DNA from: Paraburkholderia tropica
GTDB taxonomy: Bacteria > Pseudomonadota > Gammaproteobacteria > Burkholderiales > Burkholderiaceae
DNA: 64,000 bases
Direction of reading: 5' to 3'
NCBI RefSeq assembly: GCF_900109265.1
Contig: NZ_FNZM01000008.1
Coordinates: 310,001-374,000, forward strand
The notes beneath the pieces were generated by a model. The model was not told the origin of the DNA. It did not search any database and saw only the letters and a program-made list of their open reading frames with translations. This document shows positions 50,569 to 58,696 of the stretch, in pieces; the stretch's first letter is position 1, and each line of letters opens with the position of its first letter. A program made the translations under genes and the position numbers.

Positions 50569-52209
50569 TCAGATCACGCGCAATGTGCCCATCATGCCGA
50601 GGTCCTCGTGTTCGAGGATGTGGCAATGGAACATGCGATCGCCCGCTTCATGCTGCACGGTCGCGATATGCACGATTTCCCCCGGCCTCACGTTGATCGT
50701 GTCGCGCCATGCAAGATAAGGCTCGGCGATGCGACGACCGTCGGACTCGCGCGACAACACCTGGAACTGCGTACCGTGCAGATGGAATGGATGATCCATG
50801 TCCGTGCCGTTCGCGATCGTCCAGTTTTCGACGTCGCCGCGCCAACTCGTGAGCGTCGCGCGGCCCGGCACGTAAGTCTCGCCGTTGATCATGAATTTCA
50901 TGCCGAGCGGCATCGCGCGCGTCGACGCACCCGGCTGGTGCATCGCGTGCATGTCCATCGCTTCGCTGAAGCCCACCGACTTCTGCGCACGCGCGGGTCC
51001 GAGCGGCGCGATGGCGCGCAATGACGCAGGCAGCGCGGCAGACTTATCGGCGCCCGACGCATCGGCGCGCGACGCATCGGCGCCCGGAGCAAAGCGCACA
51101 TCGGCGAGCACGACGTTCGGACCCGGCGGCAGGCTGCCGTGCGACATCGCCATTTTGTGACGGTCGTATTGCGTGGCCAGCCAACGCGCCTGCGACGCGC
51201 CCTGCCCCGCGCGCACGATCAGTTCGGCGCGCTCGCCCGGCGCGAGCACGAGCGCGGTGAGTCCGTCGCGCGGCGCGGCGAGCAGACCGCCATCGGTGCC
51301 GACTTGCGCAAACGCGCGCCCATCGTCGAAAGCGAGTTGCAGATAGCGCGCGCTGCACGCATTCCAGACGCGCCAGCGCTCGTCGCGCACGACCTCGATG
51401 CGCGGTTCGCGCGCGCCGTTGACGAGCACGAACTGGCCTTCGCGGCCATTCATCCAGTCCATCATGCTGTTGGGCGCGATGCTCGCATCGGCGGCGAGCT
51501 TGAGGTCGGAGACGAACAGATGACGCTCGGGCCACGCGGCGAGCGGATCGTCGGCCGCGCGCACGACGATCGGGCCCGCGAGGCCGCGAAACACCTGCTC
51601 GGCGGTTTGCATGTGCGGATGCGGGTGATACCAGTAAGTGCCCGCGCTGCCCTTCGGCAAGGTAAAGCGATAGACGTGCTCGCCGCCCGGCGGGATCGGA
51701 TTCGACGGATTGCCGTCCTGGTCGGGCGGCACGGGCAAGCCGTGCCAGTGCATCGTGGTCGGTTGTTCGAGACGGTTGACGACGCGGATCTCGACGCGAT
51801 CGCCCTCACGCAACGCGATCAGCGGACCGACCACCGGCCCCGACGTGTCGCCTTTGCCCGCCGCTGCGAGGCCGCCGTCGAACTGCCAGAACACGGTGTC
51901 GCGCTGACCTTGCACGAGCGCGCGCGCAACCGGTTGCGCGAGCAACGTTGCGCGGAACTCGCCAGGCGTGCGGCTTTCGTTGACGAGCGTGCGCAGGCTC
52001 GCGAGCGGCGCGCCGGCAGGCAGCGCATCGACGGGCGCGAGTTCGCTGCCTTGCATCGCGTCGTGCATGCCGGACATCGACGCCATGCCGTTCATTTTGC
52101 TCATGTCGTGCATCGGCATGCTGTCGTCGCCAGCGGCGAACGCGCTGCGCGAAAACCAGGCGGCGGCGACGGCGCTGGCCGCGCCCGACAAAAAATCTCT
52201 TCGTTTCAT
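50569..52209 (-). CDS. Multicopper oxidase (periplasmic copper oxidase)
   Basis: 546 residues with a twin-arginine-type signal (MKRRDFLSG..., cleaved after about residue 24). All four copper motifs are present: HWHG, YWYHPHPH, HPFHLHG and HCHILEHEDLGM. Just after the signal comes a Met/His-rich segment (MPMHDMSKMNGMASMSGMHD), and a tandem Ala/Asp/Ser repeat (DASRADASGADKS, three near copies of a 15-base unit) lies before the third domain. Likely oxidises Cu(I) to Cu(II) and protects the periplasm, as CopA/CueO do. Preceded 130 bases upstream by a CopL-like gene; I chose MKRRDF over the ATG 13 codons upstream. Confidence 0.9.
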   Translation of the reverse strand: MKRRDFLSGAASAVAAAWFSRSAFAAGDDSMPMHDMSKMNGMASMSGMHDAMQGSELAPVDALPAGAPLASLRTLVNESRTPGEFRATLLAQPVARALVQGQRDTVFWQFDGGLAAAGKGDTSGPVVGPLIALREGDRVEIRVVNRLEQPTTMHWHGLPVPPDQDGNPSNPIPPGGEHVYRFTLPKGSAGTYWYHPHPHMQTAEQVFRGLAGPIVVRAADDPLAAWPERHLFVSDLKLAADASIAPNSMMDWMNGREGQFVLVNGAREPRIEVVRDERWRVWNACSARYLQLAFDDGRAFAQVGTDGGLLAAPRDGLTALVLAPGERAELIVRAGQGASQARWLATQYDRHKMAMSHGSLPPGPNVVLADVRFAPGADASRADASGADKSAALPASLRAIAPLGPARAQKSVGFSEAMDMHAMHQPGASTRAMPLGMKFMINGETYVPGRATLTSWRGDVENWTIANGTDMDHPFHLHGTQFQVLSRESDGRRIAEPYLAWRDTINVRPGEIVHIATVQHEAGDRMFHCHILEHEDLGMMGTLRVI

Positions 52210-52338
52210 TGCTGCATTCCTCGTGCTCGATGGCGCGGCGCGCCGCATGAGCGGACCGCGCGCATAGGATCGTGCGCACCGCGCGCGGCGTGTGAGCTGC
52301 GCGGGTGCCAGGCGTATAACGCGTGGGGCGAACGTCGA

Positions 52339-52707
52339 TCAGACGATCGGAGGGGGCAGAAGCGGCGCGTGCGTGATGCCCGCGCGCAAGCTCACGGCGA
52401 CGAGGGGCGGCGCATGCGCGCCTGCGCCCCAGGCTTCGAAGCGCGCGGCGAGCGGCGGCGCGCCGCAGTGAACACCGCAGCCGGCCACGCAGCAACTGGC
52501 GTGACAATGCGATGAACCCTGATGCGCCGATGAAGACATGCAGCCCGCATCCGCGGCGTGCAATGCAGCCGACTGCGCGACAGACTGACCAACGTGCTGC
52601 GCGGCGTGCGTCATCGGCATGACCGCTGCGTGCTCGCACGCGCTCGCGCCGCGCATCGACAGAAGCGCGAAGGCGAACACGAGAAGGAGACGGCGCAGAA
52701 ACGGCAT
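52339..52707 (-). CDS. Putative CopL/DUF2946-like secreted metal-binding protein
   Basis: 122 residues. Signal peptide (RRLLLVFAFALLSMRGASA) and a short mature part rich in Cys and His: HAADAGCMSSSAHQGSSHCHASCCVAGCGVHCG spans about 35 residues (I give the start and the count only as a guide). It ends APLLPPPIV, like the C-termini of CopL proteins ahead of copA genes. Same transcript order (CopL then copper oxidase) suggests copper control or buffering. Assigned by composition and context. Confidence 0.6.
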   Translation of the reverse strand: MPFLRRLLLVFAFALLSMRGASACEHAAVMPMTHAAQHVGQSVAQSAALHAADAGCMSSSAHQGSSHCHASCCVAGCGVHCGAPPLAARFEAWGAGAHAPPLVAVSLRAGITHAPLLPPPIV

Positions 52708-52763
52708 CGGAAAAGGTGCGGCCAATGAGCGTGCGGGAACCGCTACATCATAGCGCAAGGCAA

Positions 52764-52796
52764 TAAAAACCCCGGCGAACCGTCGGTGCGCCGGGG
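52764..52796 (-). terminator. Leftward terminator without an obvious gene
   Basis: CCCCGGCG (52770-52777) with 52789-52796 and, on the minus strand, a TTTTTATTG tail. It would stop a leftward transcript arriving from the right, but the nearest leftward gene is the truncated ORF at 54775-55023. Probably an orphan left after insertion or deletion. Confidence 0.6.
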
Positions 52797-52898
52797 TGTC
52801 GTTCAGCGCGAGCGCTCAGACAGGACGCTCTCGATCATTCTGTTGAATTCTGGTGCTACGCCTTTGCTGGGCGCCCTTCGAATTTCAATGATGCGCAA

Positions 52899-52977
52899 TT
52901 TCCCTCAGTTTTTCCCTCACTCGCGTTGAGATGCGTTGGTATCCGTAGCGCGCCTCAGACCTGAACAAACCTGAACA
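52899..52977. repeat. Paired short direct repeats
   Basis: TTTCCCTCA occurs at 52899-52907 and 52911-52919, twelve bases apart. ACCTGAACA occurs at 52959-52967 and 52969-52977, ten bases apart. Phased pairs like these recall integrase arm-type sites but are too short to be sure. Confidence 0.35.
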
Positions 52978-53154
52978 TTCCGTCAGCAGCGAGAAGCGGC
53001 GTCGCTGTTGCTAGCGGCACGGCGGTCGCCCATTCCGCGCATCCTCACCGGTTCATGCCGTCGGCATCGAGTCGCCTGGTCCCGGTTTACCGCAAGGTGC
53101 GGTGTGCGGGCGCGTGCTAGGTATACGGCCCGCACAAACCGCCTGTGAGGTGGC

Positions 53155-53253
53155 ATGGAGATGCTGTTTCGTGATTTGTACCTTGGCCCGGCCTCCAACT
53201 TCTGCAGCCGATTGCCCGAGGCGGCTTTCATCTTCTGGGGGAAGCCTGCATGA
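53155..53253 (+). CDS. Small ORF overlapping the start of the toxin-like gene
   Basis: 32 codons, ATG preceded by GAGGTGGC. The product MEMLFRDLYLGPASNFCSRL... ends FIFWGKPA and looks like folded-protein coding, with codon use similar to the next gene. Its TGA overlaps an ATG (ATGA at 53250) in a third frame. It may be the C-terminal fragment of a lost upstream gene or the true N-terminus of the next gene, separated by a frameshift. No family recognised. Confidence 0.4.
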   Translation: MEMLFRDLYLGPASNFCSRLPEAAFIFWGKPA

Positions 53254-53974
53254 CGAACCCATTTACCTGAGGCTGCACCCTCAGCGCGAGGTGCGGTTGC
53301 TCCAGCATTACGCTACTGGCGAGCGGAGCGATGCGTCCGACGTGAATCAAGCCGACTGGGGTGAGTTTGTCGAGGCCATGCAGGAAGCCCGCGCCGCCTT
53401 CCTTTTGATGATGCCGCTGGCGGTGCTGGATCTCAGGGGGCGAGACGGACTGGATAGCGTGCTTGGTCGCTTTCGTCTGTCCGGTGGTGGCGCCGGGGTT
53501 CGAGATAGCAGCCCGGCGCAGGCGGTCTATCGGGCCGTGAAGGATGGCGATCTGGTTTTCCTGCCCGGCCCGCAAGCCCTGCGGGATTGCGTTCAGGCTA
53601 TCCGGAGGCGGTGGGCGAGCGCACAACGTGACGCAGCACCCCGTCAACCCACCATTGCGGAGCAAGCCGAACCGCTCTACGGCAACAGGCCACGTATGCC
53701 GAGCGGTCTTGGCGACCCGACTCCGCTCGGCGATGCGCAAGCGTTCGACTACCGGCCCGATTTGCCGGATGGCGATGTCGTAGAGCTAGCGGGCGGCGAG
53801 GGCACGCCAGGAAACAATCAGACTCAGAACACGCAGTTCAAAGCCGTCGTAAAGGCATTGGGCTTAAATAAGGATCAGGCCCGGCAACTCCACGACGACA
53901 TTAGTAAGCAAGGCCTCGGATATCACGAGATGCTGGAGCGGGGTCAAGATTTGTTCGGAGGTGGTGATGACTGA
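53246..53974 (+). CDS. Toxin-like C-terminal-domain protein, disrupted start
   Basis: About 242 codons open, read here from 53246. The N-terminal half (PIYLRLHPQREVRLL...) is a compact unknown domain, a Pro/Gly-rich stretch follows, and the last 55 residues carry NNQTQNTQFKAVV, then QARQLHDDISKQGLGYHEM and a Gly/Asp tail. That C-terminal pattern recalls the end domains of polymorphic-toxin proteins. The ATG with a good ribosome-binding site (GGGGAAGC, 53250) is one base out of frame and stops after six codons; adding one base would give MTNPIYLRL, so a frameshift is likely. Overlaps the next gene by eight bases. Confidence 0.5.
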   Translation: MHDEPIYLRLHPQREVRLLQHYATGERSDASDVNQADWGEFVEAMQEARAAFLLMMPLAVLDLRGRDGLDSVLGRFRLSGGGAGVRDSSPAQAVYRAVKDGDLVFLPGPQALRDCVQAIRRRWASAQRDAAPRQPTIAEQAEPLYGNRPRMPSGLGDPTPLGDAQAFDYRPDLPDGDVVELAGGEGTPGNNQTQNTQFKAVVKALGLNKDQARQLHDDISKQGLGYHEMLERGQDLFGGGDD

Positions 53975-54449
53975 TACCAAGGCAGAAATTACGAAGCGGC
54001 TTGCTGTGCTTGTCGGGCTTGAGGTGAGCTGGGTCAGCCACGCAGGCGACATGCTTACGATGCAATTCGGCCCGCAAAGGCGGCATACGCTCAGGGGCAG
54101 AGAGCGAGAGGATGGGGCTTGGGCGCTCCACGTGCAATGTGACTGGCGGATCGAGCGCGATGGGCGCGCCGCATCATCAAGGGAGGATCTGCGCGGTGCG
54201 GATGAAAAGGCACACGACACTGCCACGCGTTTGCACGGAATGCTCGTAGGCCAAGGCCCTATCAAGGTCGAGAAGTTGTCGGCATACGATACGGGCGGCA
54301 TGGTCATTGTGCTTTCGCGTGGGTATCGTCTGGAGGTGGTGCCGGATGGAATCGAAGATGACGAGGACTGGCGTTTTTTTGCGCCAGGCATCGATGCTGC
54401 GCATCTGGTAATCGAGGGCGGCAAGGTTGCCGCCGAGTCGTTCGACTGA
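53967..54449 (+). CDS. Immunity-like hypothetical protein
   Basis: 160 residues, ATG at 53967 overlapping the previous stop by eight bases, with GGAGG just ahead; GTG codons at 53961 and 53964 would add two residues. Predicted beta-rich core (WVSHAGDMLTMQFG, ALHVQCDWRI) with an acidic C-terminal half (PDGIEDDEDWRFFAPG). It resembles the widespread hypothetical proteins often encoded after toxin-like domains, and may be an immunity partner. Inference from position and general pattern only. Confidence 0.6.
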   Translation: MTDTKAEITKRLAVLVGLEVSWVSHAGDMLTMQFGPQRRHTLRGREREDGAWALHVQCDWRIERDGRAASSREDLRGADEKAHDTATRLHGMLVGQGPIKVEKLSAYDTGGMVIVLSRGYRLEVVPDGIEDDEDWRFFAPGIDAAHLVIEGGKVAAESFD

Positions 54450-54450
54450 G

Positions 54451-54687
54451 ATGCGATCAACCGCGAAGCGTGTGCGCCTTGTCGGACAGCTCGGCACTTT
54501 CGTCCAGCGGTACGGCCGCAAAGCACAAAAGCAGGGAGACCCAAACGACCGCCACTATGACAGGAAGGTCGAAAAAACGATGCGGGCGCTGCGCCCGGAC
54601 GAGCTTTCCGAGCTGCTGTCTGGCGATGGCGACGAGGCCGAGCCGCCAGCGATCGGCGGCACGGTTGAGATTGACGAGTACCGGTAA
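54451..54687 (+). CDS. Small basic hypothetical protein
   Basis: 78 residues starting one base after the previous TGA. Arg/Lys-rich first half (QRYGRKAQKQGDPNDRHYDR, about 18-37) and an acidic end (MRALRPDELSELLSGDGDEAE). The pattern of a basic segment, PNDR(H/R)Y(D)R and a LRPEEL-type helix recurs in small proteins beside polymorphic-toxin cassettes. No function known; completes the three-gene plus-strand run. Confidence 0.55.
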   Translation: MRSTAKRVRLVGQLGTFVQRYGRKAQKQGDPNDRHYDRKVEKTMRALRPDELSELLSGDGDEAEPPAIGGTVEIDEYR

Positions 54688-54774
54688 GGCATGCGTATCG
54701 TTGCAGTCACGGTCTCGCCTTTGGCTGCGTCACGCGCACCACTGCAAAGTGCATAGACCTTTCTAAGTGCGTAG

Positions 54775-55023
54775 CTATGCCCACATGCGCCGTTGCACCG
54801 ACTCGCCGTTGATTGCGTAAGTGACGGTCAGGCCGTGTTCATGCGTGCGAATGCCAATGCTCGAGGTGCGTTCGCCGCGGTCATTTGTCCACTGCCAGCC
54901 ATACGAGAGCCCTGGCCGTAGCAGGGCCTCGCGATGCAACCGTCGCGCGTCGAGCGAATGCAGCCCGCTCGTCTTTGCCTTCGTGGCCGGCCGACTCGAG
55001 CCATACCTCGTTCCACCACGCAT
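54775..55023 (-). pseudogene. Truncated GGTR-type hypothetical protein gene
   Basis: 82 residues from an ATG with GGAGG seven bases ahead. It begins MRGGTRYGSSRPATK, then LHSLDARRLHREALLRPG, WQWTNDRGERTSSIGI and LTVTYAINGE. This matches a Burkholderiales hypothetical family that normally continues into a Cys-rich zinc-ribbon half; here it stops after VQRRMWA, where that half would begin. I infer C-terminal truncation, perhaps by the deletion or insertion that shaped this region. Confidence 0.55.
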
Positions 55024-55150
55024 GACGCCTCCGCTGAATACGAAATCATCTGCGCGATTGCGCGCCGTACCAGCGGCTTTCTCAGTTTGTGGCGGACAGT
55101 CAGACGGTCGGTGAAGGATGACCTGACTCCAGGTGAAGCAGCCTGAAACA

Positions 55151-55187
55151 AACAACCCCGATAGACTTTTCATCTATCGGGGTTGTT
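55151..55187 (-). terminator. Terminator of icd
   Basis: AACAACCCCGATAGA (55151-55165) with 55173-55187 (15 bp), a seven-base loop; on the minus strand it runs into TTGTTTGTTTC. Ends the leftward icd transcript. Confidence 0.9.
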
Positions 55188-55216
55188 GATCCGCGACGAT
55201 ATGCCCTGAAATTTGC

Positions 55217-56473
55217 CTACATATTGTCGATCATCACCTGCCCGAAGCCCGAGCACGACACCTGCGTCGCGCCTTCCATCAGCCGCGCGAAGTCGTACGT
55301 CACGCGCTTTTGCTGGATCGACTTTTCCATCGACGCGAGGATCAGATCCGCCGCCTCGAACCAGCCGAGGTGACGCAGCATCATTTCCGCCGAGAGAATT
55401 TCCGAGCCCGGATTCACATAGTCCTTGCCCGCGTATTTCGGCGCCGTGCCGTGCGTGGCTTCGAACATCGCCACCGAATCGGACAGATTCGCGCCCGGCG
55501 CGATGCCGATACCGCCGACCTGCGCCGCGAGCGCGTCCGAAATGTAGTCGCCGTTGAGGTTCAGCGTGGCGATCACGTCGTATTCGGCGGGACGCAGCAG
55601 GATCTGTTGCAGGAAGGCGTCGGCGATCACGTCCTTGATGACGATGTCGCCGCCCGTCTTCGGATTCTTGATCTTCATCCACGGGCCGCCGTCGATCAGT
55701 TCCGCCGCGAATTCCTTCTGCGCGAGCGCGTAACCGTAGTCGCGGAACGCGCCCTCGGTGAACTTCATGATGTTGCCCTTGTGCACGAGCGTCACCGAGC
55801 GGCGATCGTTGTCGATCGCGTACTGGATGGCCTTGCGCACGAGGCGCTCCGTGCCCTCGCGCGACACCGGCTTCACGCCAAGGCCCGAGCTGTCCGGGAA
55901 ACGGATCTTCGAGACGCCCATCTCGTCGCGCAGGAACCGGATCAGCTTCTTCGCGCCTTCGGATTCGGCGGGCCATTCGATGCCCGCGTAGATGTCTTCC
56001 GAGTTCTCGCGGAAGATCACCATGTTGACCTTCTCCGGCGCGCGCACCGGCGACGGCACGCCCTTGAAATACTGCACCGGACGCAGACACACATAGAGGT
56101 CGAGCTGCTGGCGCAGCGCCACGTTCAGCGAGCGGATGCCGCCGCCCACCGGCGTCGTCAGCGGGCCCTTGATCGACACGACGTAGTCCTTCACCACGTC
56201 GAGCGTTTCCTCGGGCAGCCACACGTCGGGGCCGTACACGCGCGTGGCCTTCTCGCCCGCGTAGATTTCCATCCATTGAATCTTGCGCTGGCCGCCGTAC
56301 GCCTTCTCCACCGCCGCGTCGACTACCTTCAGCATGACCGGCGTGATATCGACGCCCGTGCCGTCGCCCTCGATGTACGGAATGATCGGCTGGTTGGAGA
56401 CGTTGAGCGAGAAATCCGGATTGACGGTGATCTTCTCACCTTCCGCCGGGACCTTGATGTGCTGATACGGCAT
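55217..56473 (-). CDS. icd: NADP-dependent isocitrate dehydrogenase
   Basis: 418 residues, homodimeric E. coli-type enzyme: isocitrate to 2-oxoglutarate, TCA cycle. [12 protein letters not shown] (about 29-40), the phosphorylatable Ser region [38 protein letters not shown] and the NADP-binding stretch [14 protein letters not shown] are all seen. ATG at 56473 after TGGAG; the longer upstream frame is unlikely. In E. coli the 3' end of icd is an integration target for lambdoid elements; here the accessory island lies directly downstream. Confidence 0.96.
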   Translation of the reverse strand: MPYQHIKVPAEGEKITVNPDFSLNVSNQPIIPYIEGDGTGVDITPVMLKVVDAAVEKAYGGQRKIQWMEIYAGEKATRVYGPDVWLPEETLDVVKDYVVSIKGPLTTPVGGGIRSLNVALRQQLDLYVCLRPVQYFKGVPSPVRAPEKVNMVIFRENSEDIYAGIEWPAESEGAKKLIRFLRDEMGVSKIRFPDSSGLGVKPVSREGTERLVRKAIQYAIDNDRRSVTLVHKGNIMKFTEGAFRDYGYALAQKEFAAELIDGGPWMKIKNPKTGGDIVIKDVIADAFLQQILLRPAEYDVIATLNLNGDYISDALAAQVGGIGIAPGANLSDSVAMFEATHGTAPKYAGKDYVNPGSEILSAEMMLRHLGWFEAADLILASMEKSIQQKRVTYDFARLMEGATQVSCSGFGQVMIDNM

Positions 56474-56814
56474 GATCAACTCCAGTAGGGGGATCGGTCT
56501 GGCGACCGCGAACAGGATCGAAAGCGCAGAATCGGTGAAATCATGACCGGCGGCTTCGCGCAATCGATGCGGCATGATGACGGCTCACGCTCGCGGCGCA
56601 GGGGTCTGGCCGTTATTCTAGCCCACGCTCCGAACGCCCGTGCCGCGCGCTACACCGGCCTTTTCCGGCGCCGGCGATGTTGCGGCGCAGCGGCGTTCGT
56701 TGGCGCGATGCATCCTTGTCTTATGTCTTATATAAGACTGAGCACAGAGCGGCGCAGCGTTTTGCTTTAAGATCTCGGCGCTTCTTTGCTTCATTTTTTT
56801 CGGCTTCCATCGAC
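56474..56814. other. Divergent icd/rluE control region
   Basis: About 340 bases with no gene. It becomes AT-rich towards rluE and holds a palindrome with an extra half-site, listed separately. A two-way promoter region is expected. Confidence 0.5.
56718..56738. promoter_or_regulatory. Candidate operator, palindrome plus half-site
   Basis: GTCTTATATAAGAC (56725-56738) is an exact 14-bp palindrome, preceded immediately by another GTCTTAT (56718-56724). Three half-sites in a row suggest binding by a dimeric regulator of the GntR or similar type. The regulator is not identified. Confidence 0.5.
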
Positions 56815-57402
56815 ATGCGTTTGATCGCCCTCAATAAACCGTTCGGCACGATCTGCCAGTTCTCGCCGCACGAAACACGCGAGTCGCTGTCCGACTGGGT
56901 CAAGACGCCGAACGTCTATCCTGCGGGCCGTCTCGACGCCGACAGCGAAGGTCTGCTGCTGCTCACCGACGACGGCGCATTGCAGGCGCGCATCGCGGAA
57001 CCGCGGCGCAAGCTCGTGAAACGCTATTGGGCGCAAGTGGAAGGCGCGCCCGGCGACGACGCGCTGGCCGCGCTCGAACGCGGCGTCGATCTCGGCGACT
57101 TCGTGACACAGCCGTGTCGCGCGAAAGAAATCGCCGACAGCGACGCCGATCTGTTGTGGGCGCGCACACCGCCCATCCGCTATCGCGCCGCGATTCCCAC
57201 GACCTGGATCGAACTCGCGATCAGCGAAGGCAAGAATCGCCAGGTAAGGCGCATGACGGCGAAAGTGGGCTTTCCAACGCTGCGGCTCGTGCGCGTGGCG
57301 ATCGGCTCGCTCGATATTTTTTCGCTCGGCATCGCGCCTGGCGAGAGTGTGGATGTGGCCACCGACGCGCCATGGCGTCGTTCGACGCCGCAGCGGAAGT
57401 GA
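56815..57402 (+). CDS. rluE: 23S rRNA pseudouridine synthase, RluE type
   Basis: 195 residues, RsuA/RluB family without an S4 domain. Catalytic motif GRLDADSEGLLLLTDDG (Asp41) and the KNRQVRRM signature (about 148-155). RluE modifies U2457 of 23S rRNA; the short form without S4 is the main argument for this assignment. The frame is open upstream, but MRLIALNKPF is the family start. Confidence 0.88.
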   Translation: MRLIALNKPFGTICQFSPHETRESLSDWVKTPNVYPAGRLDADSEGLLLLTDDGALQARIAEPRRKLVKRYWAQVEGAPGDDALAALERGVDLGDFVTQPCRAKEIADSDADLLWARTPPIRYRAAIPTTWIELAISEGKNRQVRRMTAKVGFPTLRLVRVAIGSLDIFSLGIAPGESVDVATDAPWRRSTPQRK

Positions 57403-57785
57403 CCTGAAACAAGGCCAAAACGCGCACAAGTGGCTGTTGCGCAAGCACTTTTCCGTTTTGCTTCCGTTCTGCGCCCGCGCGACCGCCACGCCGCTTCTTT
57501 CATTTACAGCACGGCAGCGAGAAAACGCGAAGGAAATGAAAACTTCGCGTCAACCGCCTCGCAAGACCATGCGTTAAACCACGCAGATGCCGCCGAAGCT
57601 ATCCGGCATTCAGCCTTCCAGGCTCGTGCAGCAATGCATGGTCCTGACCGCTGGCAGACGCGAATCGCGAATTTGTTCTGAATTTGCCGATCGAGACTGT
57701 CAACCGAAAGGTGGATGGCACGTTTACCGACCTGATCCCATTACCGGGTCACTTGGTTAATTAACTCAAGCTGAGGATTCACAAA
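57403..57785. other. Intergenic region before the lysine-rich protein
   Basis: About 380 bases with lower GC than the neighbours. I see no gene. The promoter of the following small gene must lie here, and GCTGAGGA forms its ribosome-binding site. Confidence 0.4.
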
Positions 57786-57986
57786 ATGAACAAACTGATC
57801 GCTGCTCTGGTCGCTGGCCTCTTCGCATCGGCTGCATTCGCACAAGCTTCGGCTCCGGAAGCTGCTTCGGCTGCTCCGGCAGCTGCTGCTTCGTCGGCAC
57901 ACAAGGCTTCGCACAAGAAGTCGCACAAGAAGTCGCACAAGAAGGCAGCAGCTAAGGCAGAAGCCGCTTCGGCAGCTTCGGAGTAA
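57786..57986 (+). CDS. Exported Ala/Lys/His-rich small protein
   Basis: 66 residues. Signal peptide MNKLIAALVAGLFASAAFA, mature part Ala/Ser/Glu-rich, then repeats of HKKS (ASHKKSHKKSHKKAA, about 41-55) and a second Ala/Glu stretch. This resembles acid-shock (Asr-like) and histone H1-like low-complexity proteins. GAGGA lies ahead of the ATG and a terminator follows. Function not provable from sequence. Confidence 0.7.
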   Translation: MNKLIAALVAGLFASAAFAQASAPEAASAAPAAAASSAHKASHKKSHKKSHKKAAAKAEAASAASE

Positions 57987-58045
57987 GCTAGCTGTAAGAC
58001 GCATCGGAGAACGGCCCAACGTGCCGATCTTCACCGCGTTTGAAG

Positions 58046-58077
58046 GGCAGAGTGTCGCAAGGCGCTCTGCCTTTTTC
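58046..58077 (+). terminator. Terminator after the lysine-rich gene
   Basis: GGCAGAGTG pairs with CGCTCTGCC (one G-T pair) around an eight-base loop, with a TTTTTC tail. Confidence 0.75.
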
Positions 58078-58180
58078 TTTGCGCGCTCGCTTTACGCCGC
58101 ACGTCGCGAGGCGGGTTTTTGACCCACGCTGACGTACTCGCGTAACATGCGCGAACTATTCTCAAGCAAGGAGCTGACTC

Positions 58181-58696
58181 GTGCGATTTTCCCTGCGCCC
58201 GCTGATCGCGCGTTGCGCGCTCGCCGCTGCATTGCCGCTCGCCGCCGCCGCGGCCTTCACGTTGTCCACGGCCGCGACCAGCACCGTCGCGCATGCCCAG
58301 CAGATGCCGGCCGGCGCGAAACAGCCCGGCGAATTTCCGCGCGTGAAGCTCACGGCGGGCATGTTCGTCATCGACGCCGCCGTGGCCGCAAACGATGCTG
58401 ATCGCGAGCAAGGTCTCATGTATCGCACGACGCTCGCGCCCAACGAAGGCATGCTGTTCGTGTTCGGCGAGAACGCCGTGCACTGCTTCTGGATGAAGAA
58501 CACGCTGATCCCGCTGTCGATCGCCTTCATGCGCGCCGACGGCACGATCACCGACATCGACGAGATGGACGCCGAAACGACCAACAACCACTGCCCGCGC
58601 AACAACGGCGTGTATGCGCTCGAAATGAGCAAGGGCTTCTTCTCGTCGAAGGGCATCAAGCCCGGCATGAAGATCCAGGGTCTGCCGCAGCCGTGA
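58181..58696 (+). CDS. DUF192 family exported protein
   Basis: 171 residues, GTG start after AAGGAG. Signal peptide or anchor (RFSLRPLIARCALAAALPLA..., cleaved near AHA at about 39), then a single DUF192 beta-barrel with REQGLMYRTTLAPNEGMLFVF (about 72-92), FWMKNTLIPLSIAFM and ALEMSKGFF. DUF192 proteins are exported and of unknown role; some take part in envelope or stress biology. Confidence 0.85.
   Translation: MRFSLRPLIARCALAAALPLAAAAAFTLSTAATSTVAHAQQMPAGAKQPGEFPRVKLTAGMFVIDAAVAANDADREQGLMYRTTLAPNEGMLFVFGENAVHCFWMKNTLIPLSIAFMRADGTITDIDEMDAETTNNHCPRNNGVYALEMSKGFFSSKGIKPGMKIQGLPQP

Noticed and set aside
52708..55216. An intact prophage or integrative element
   Set aside because: No integrase, no structural or replication genes, and no duplicated icd end that would mark attachment sites.
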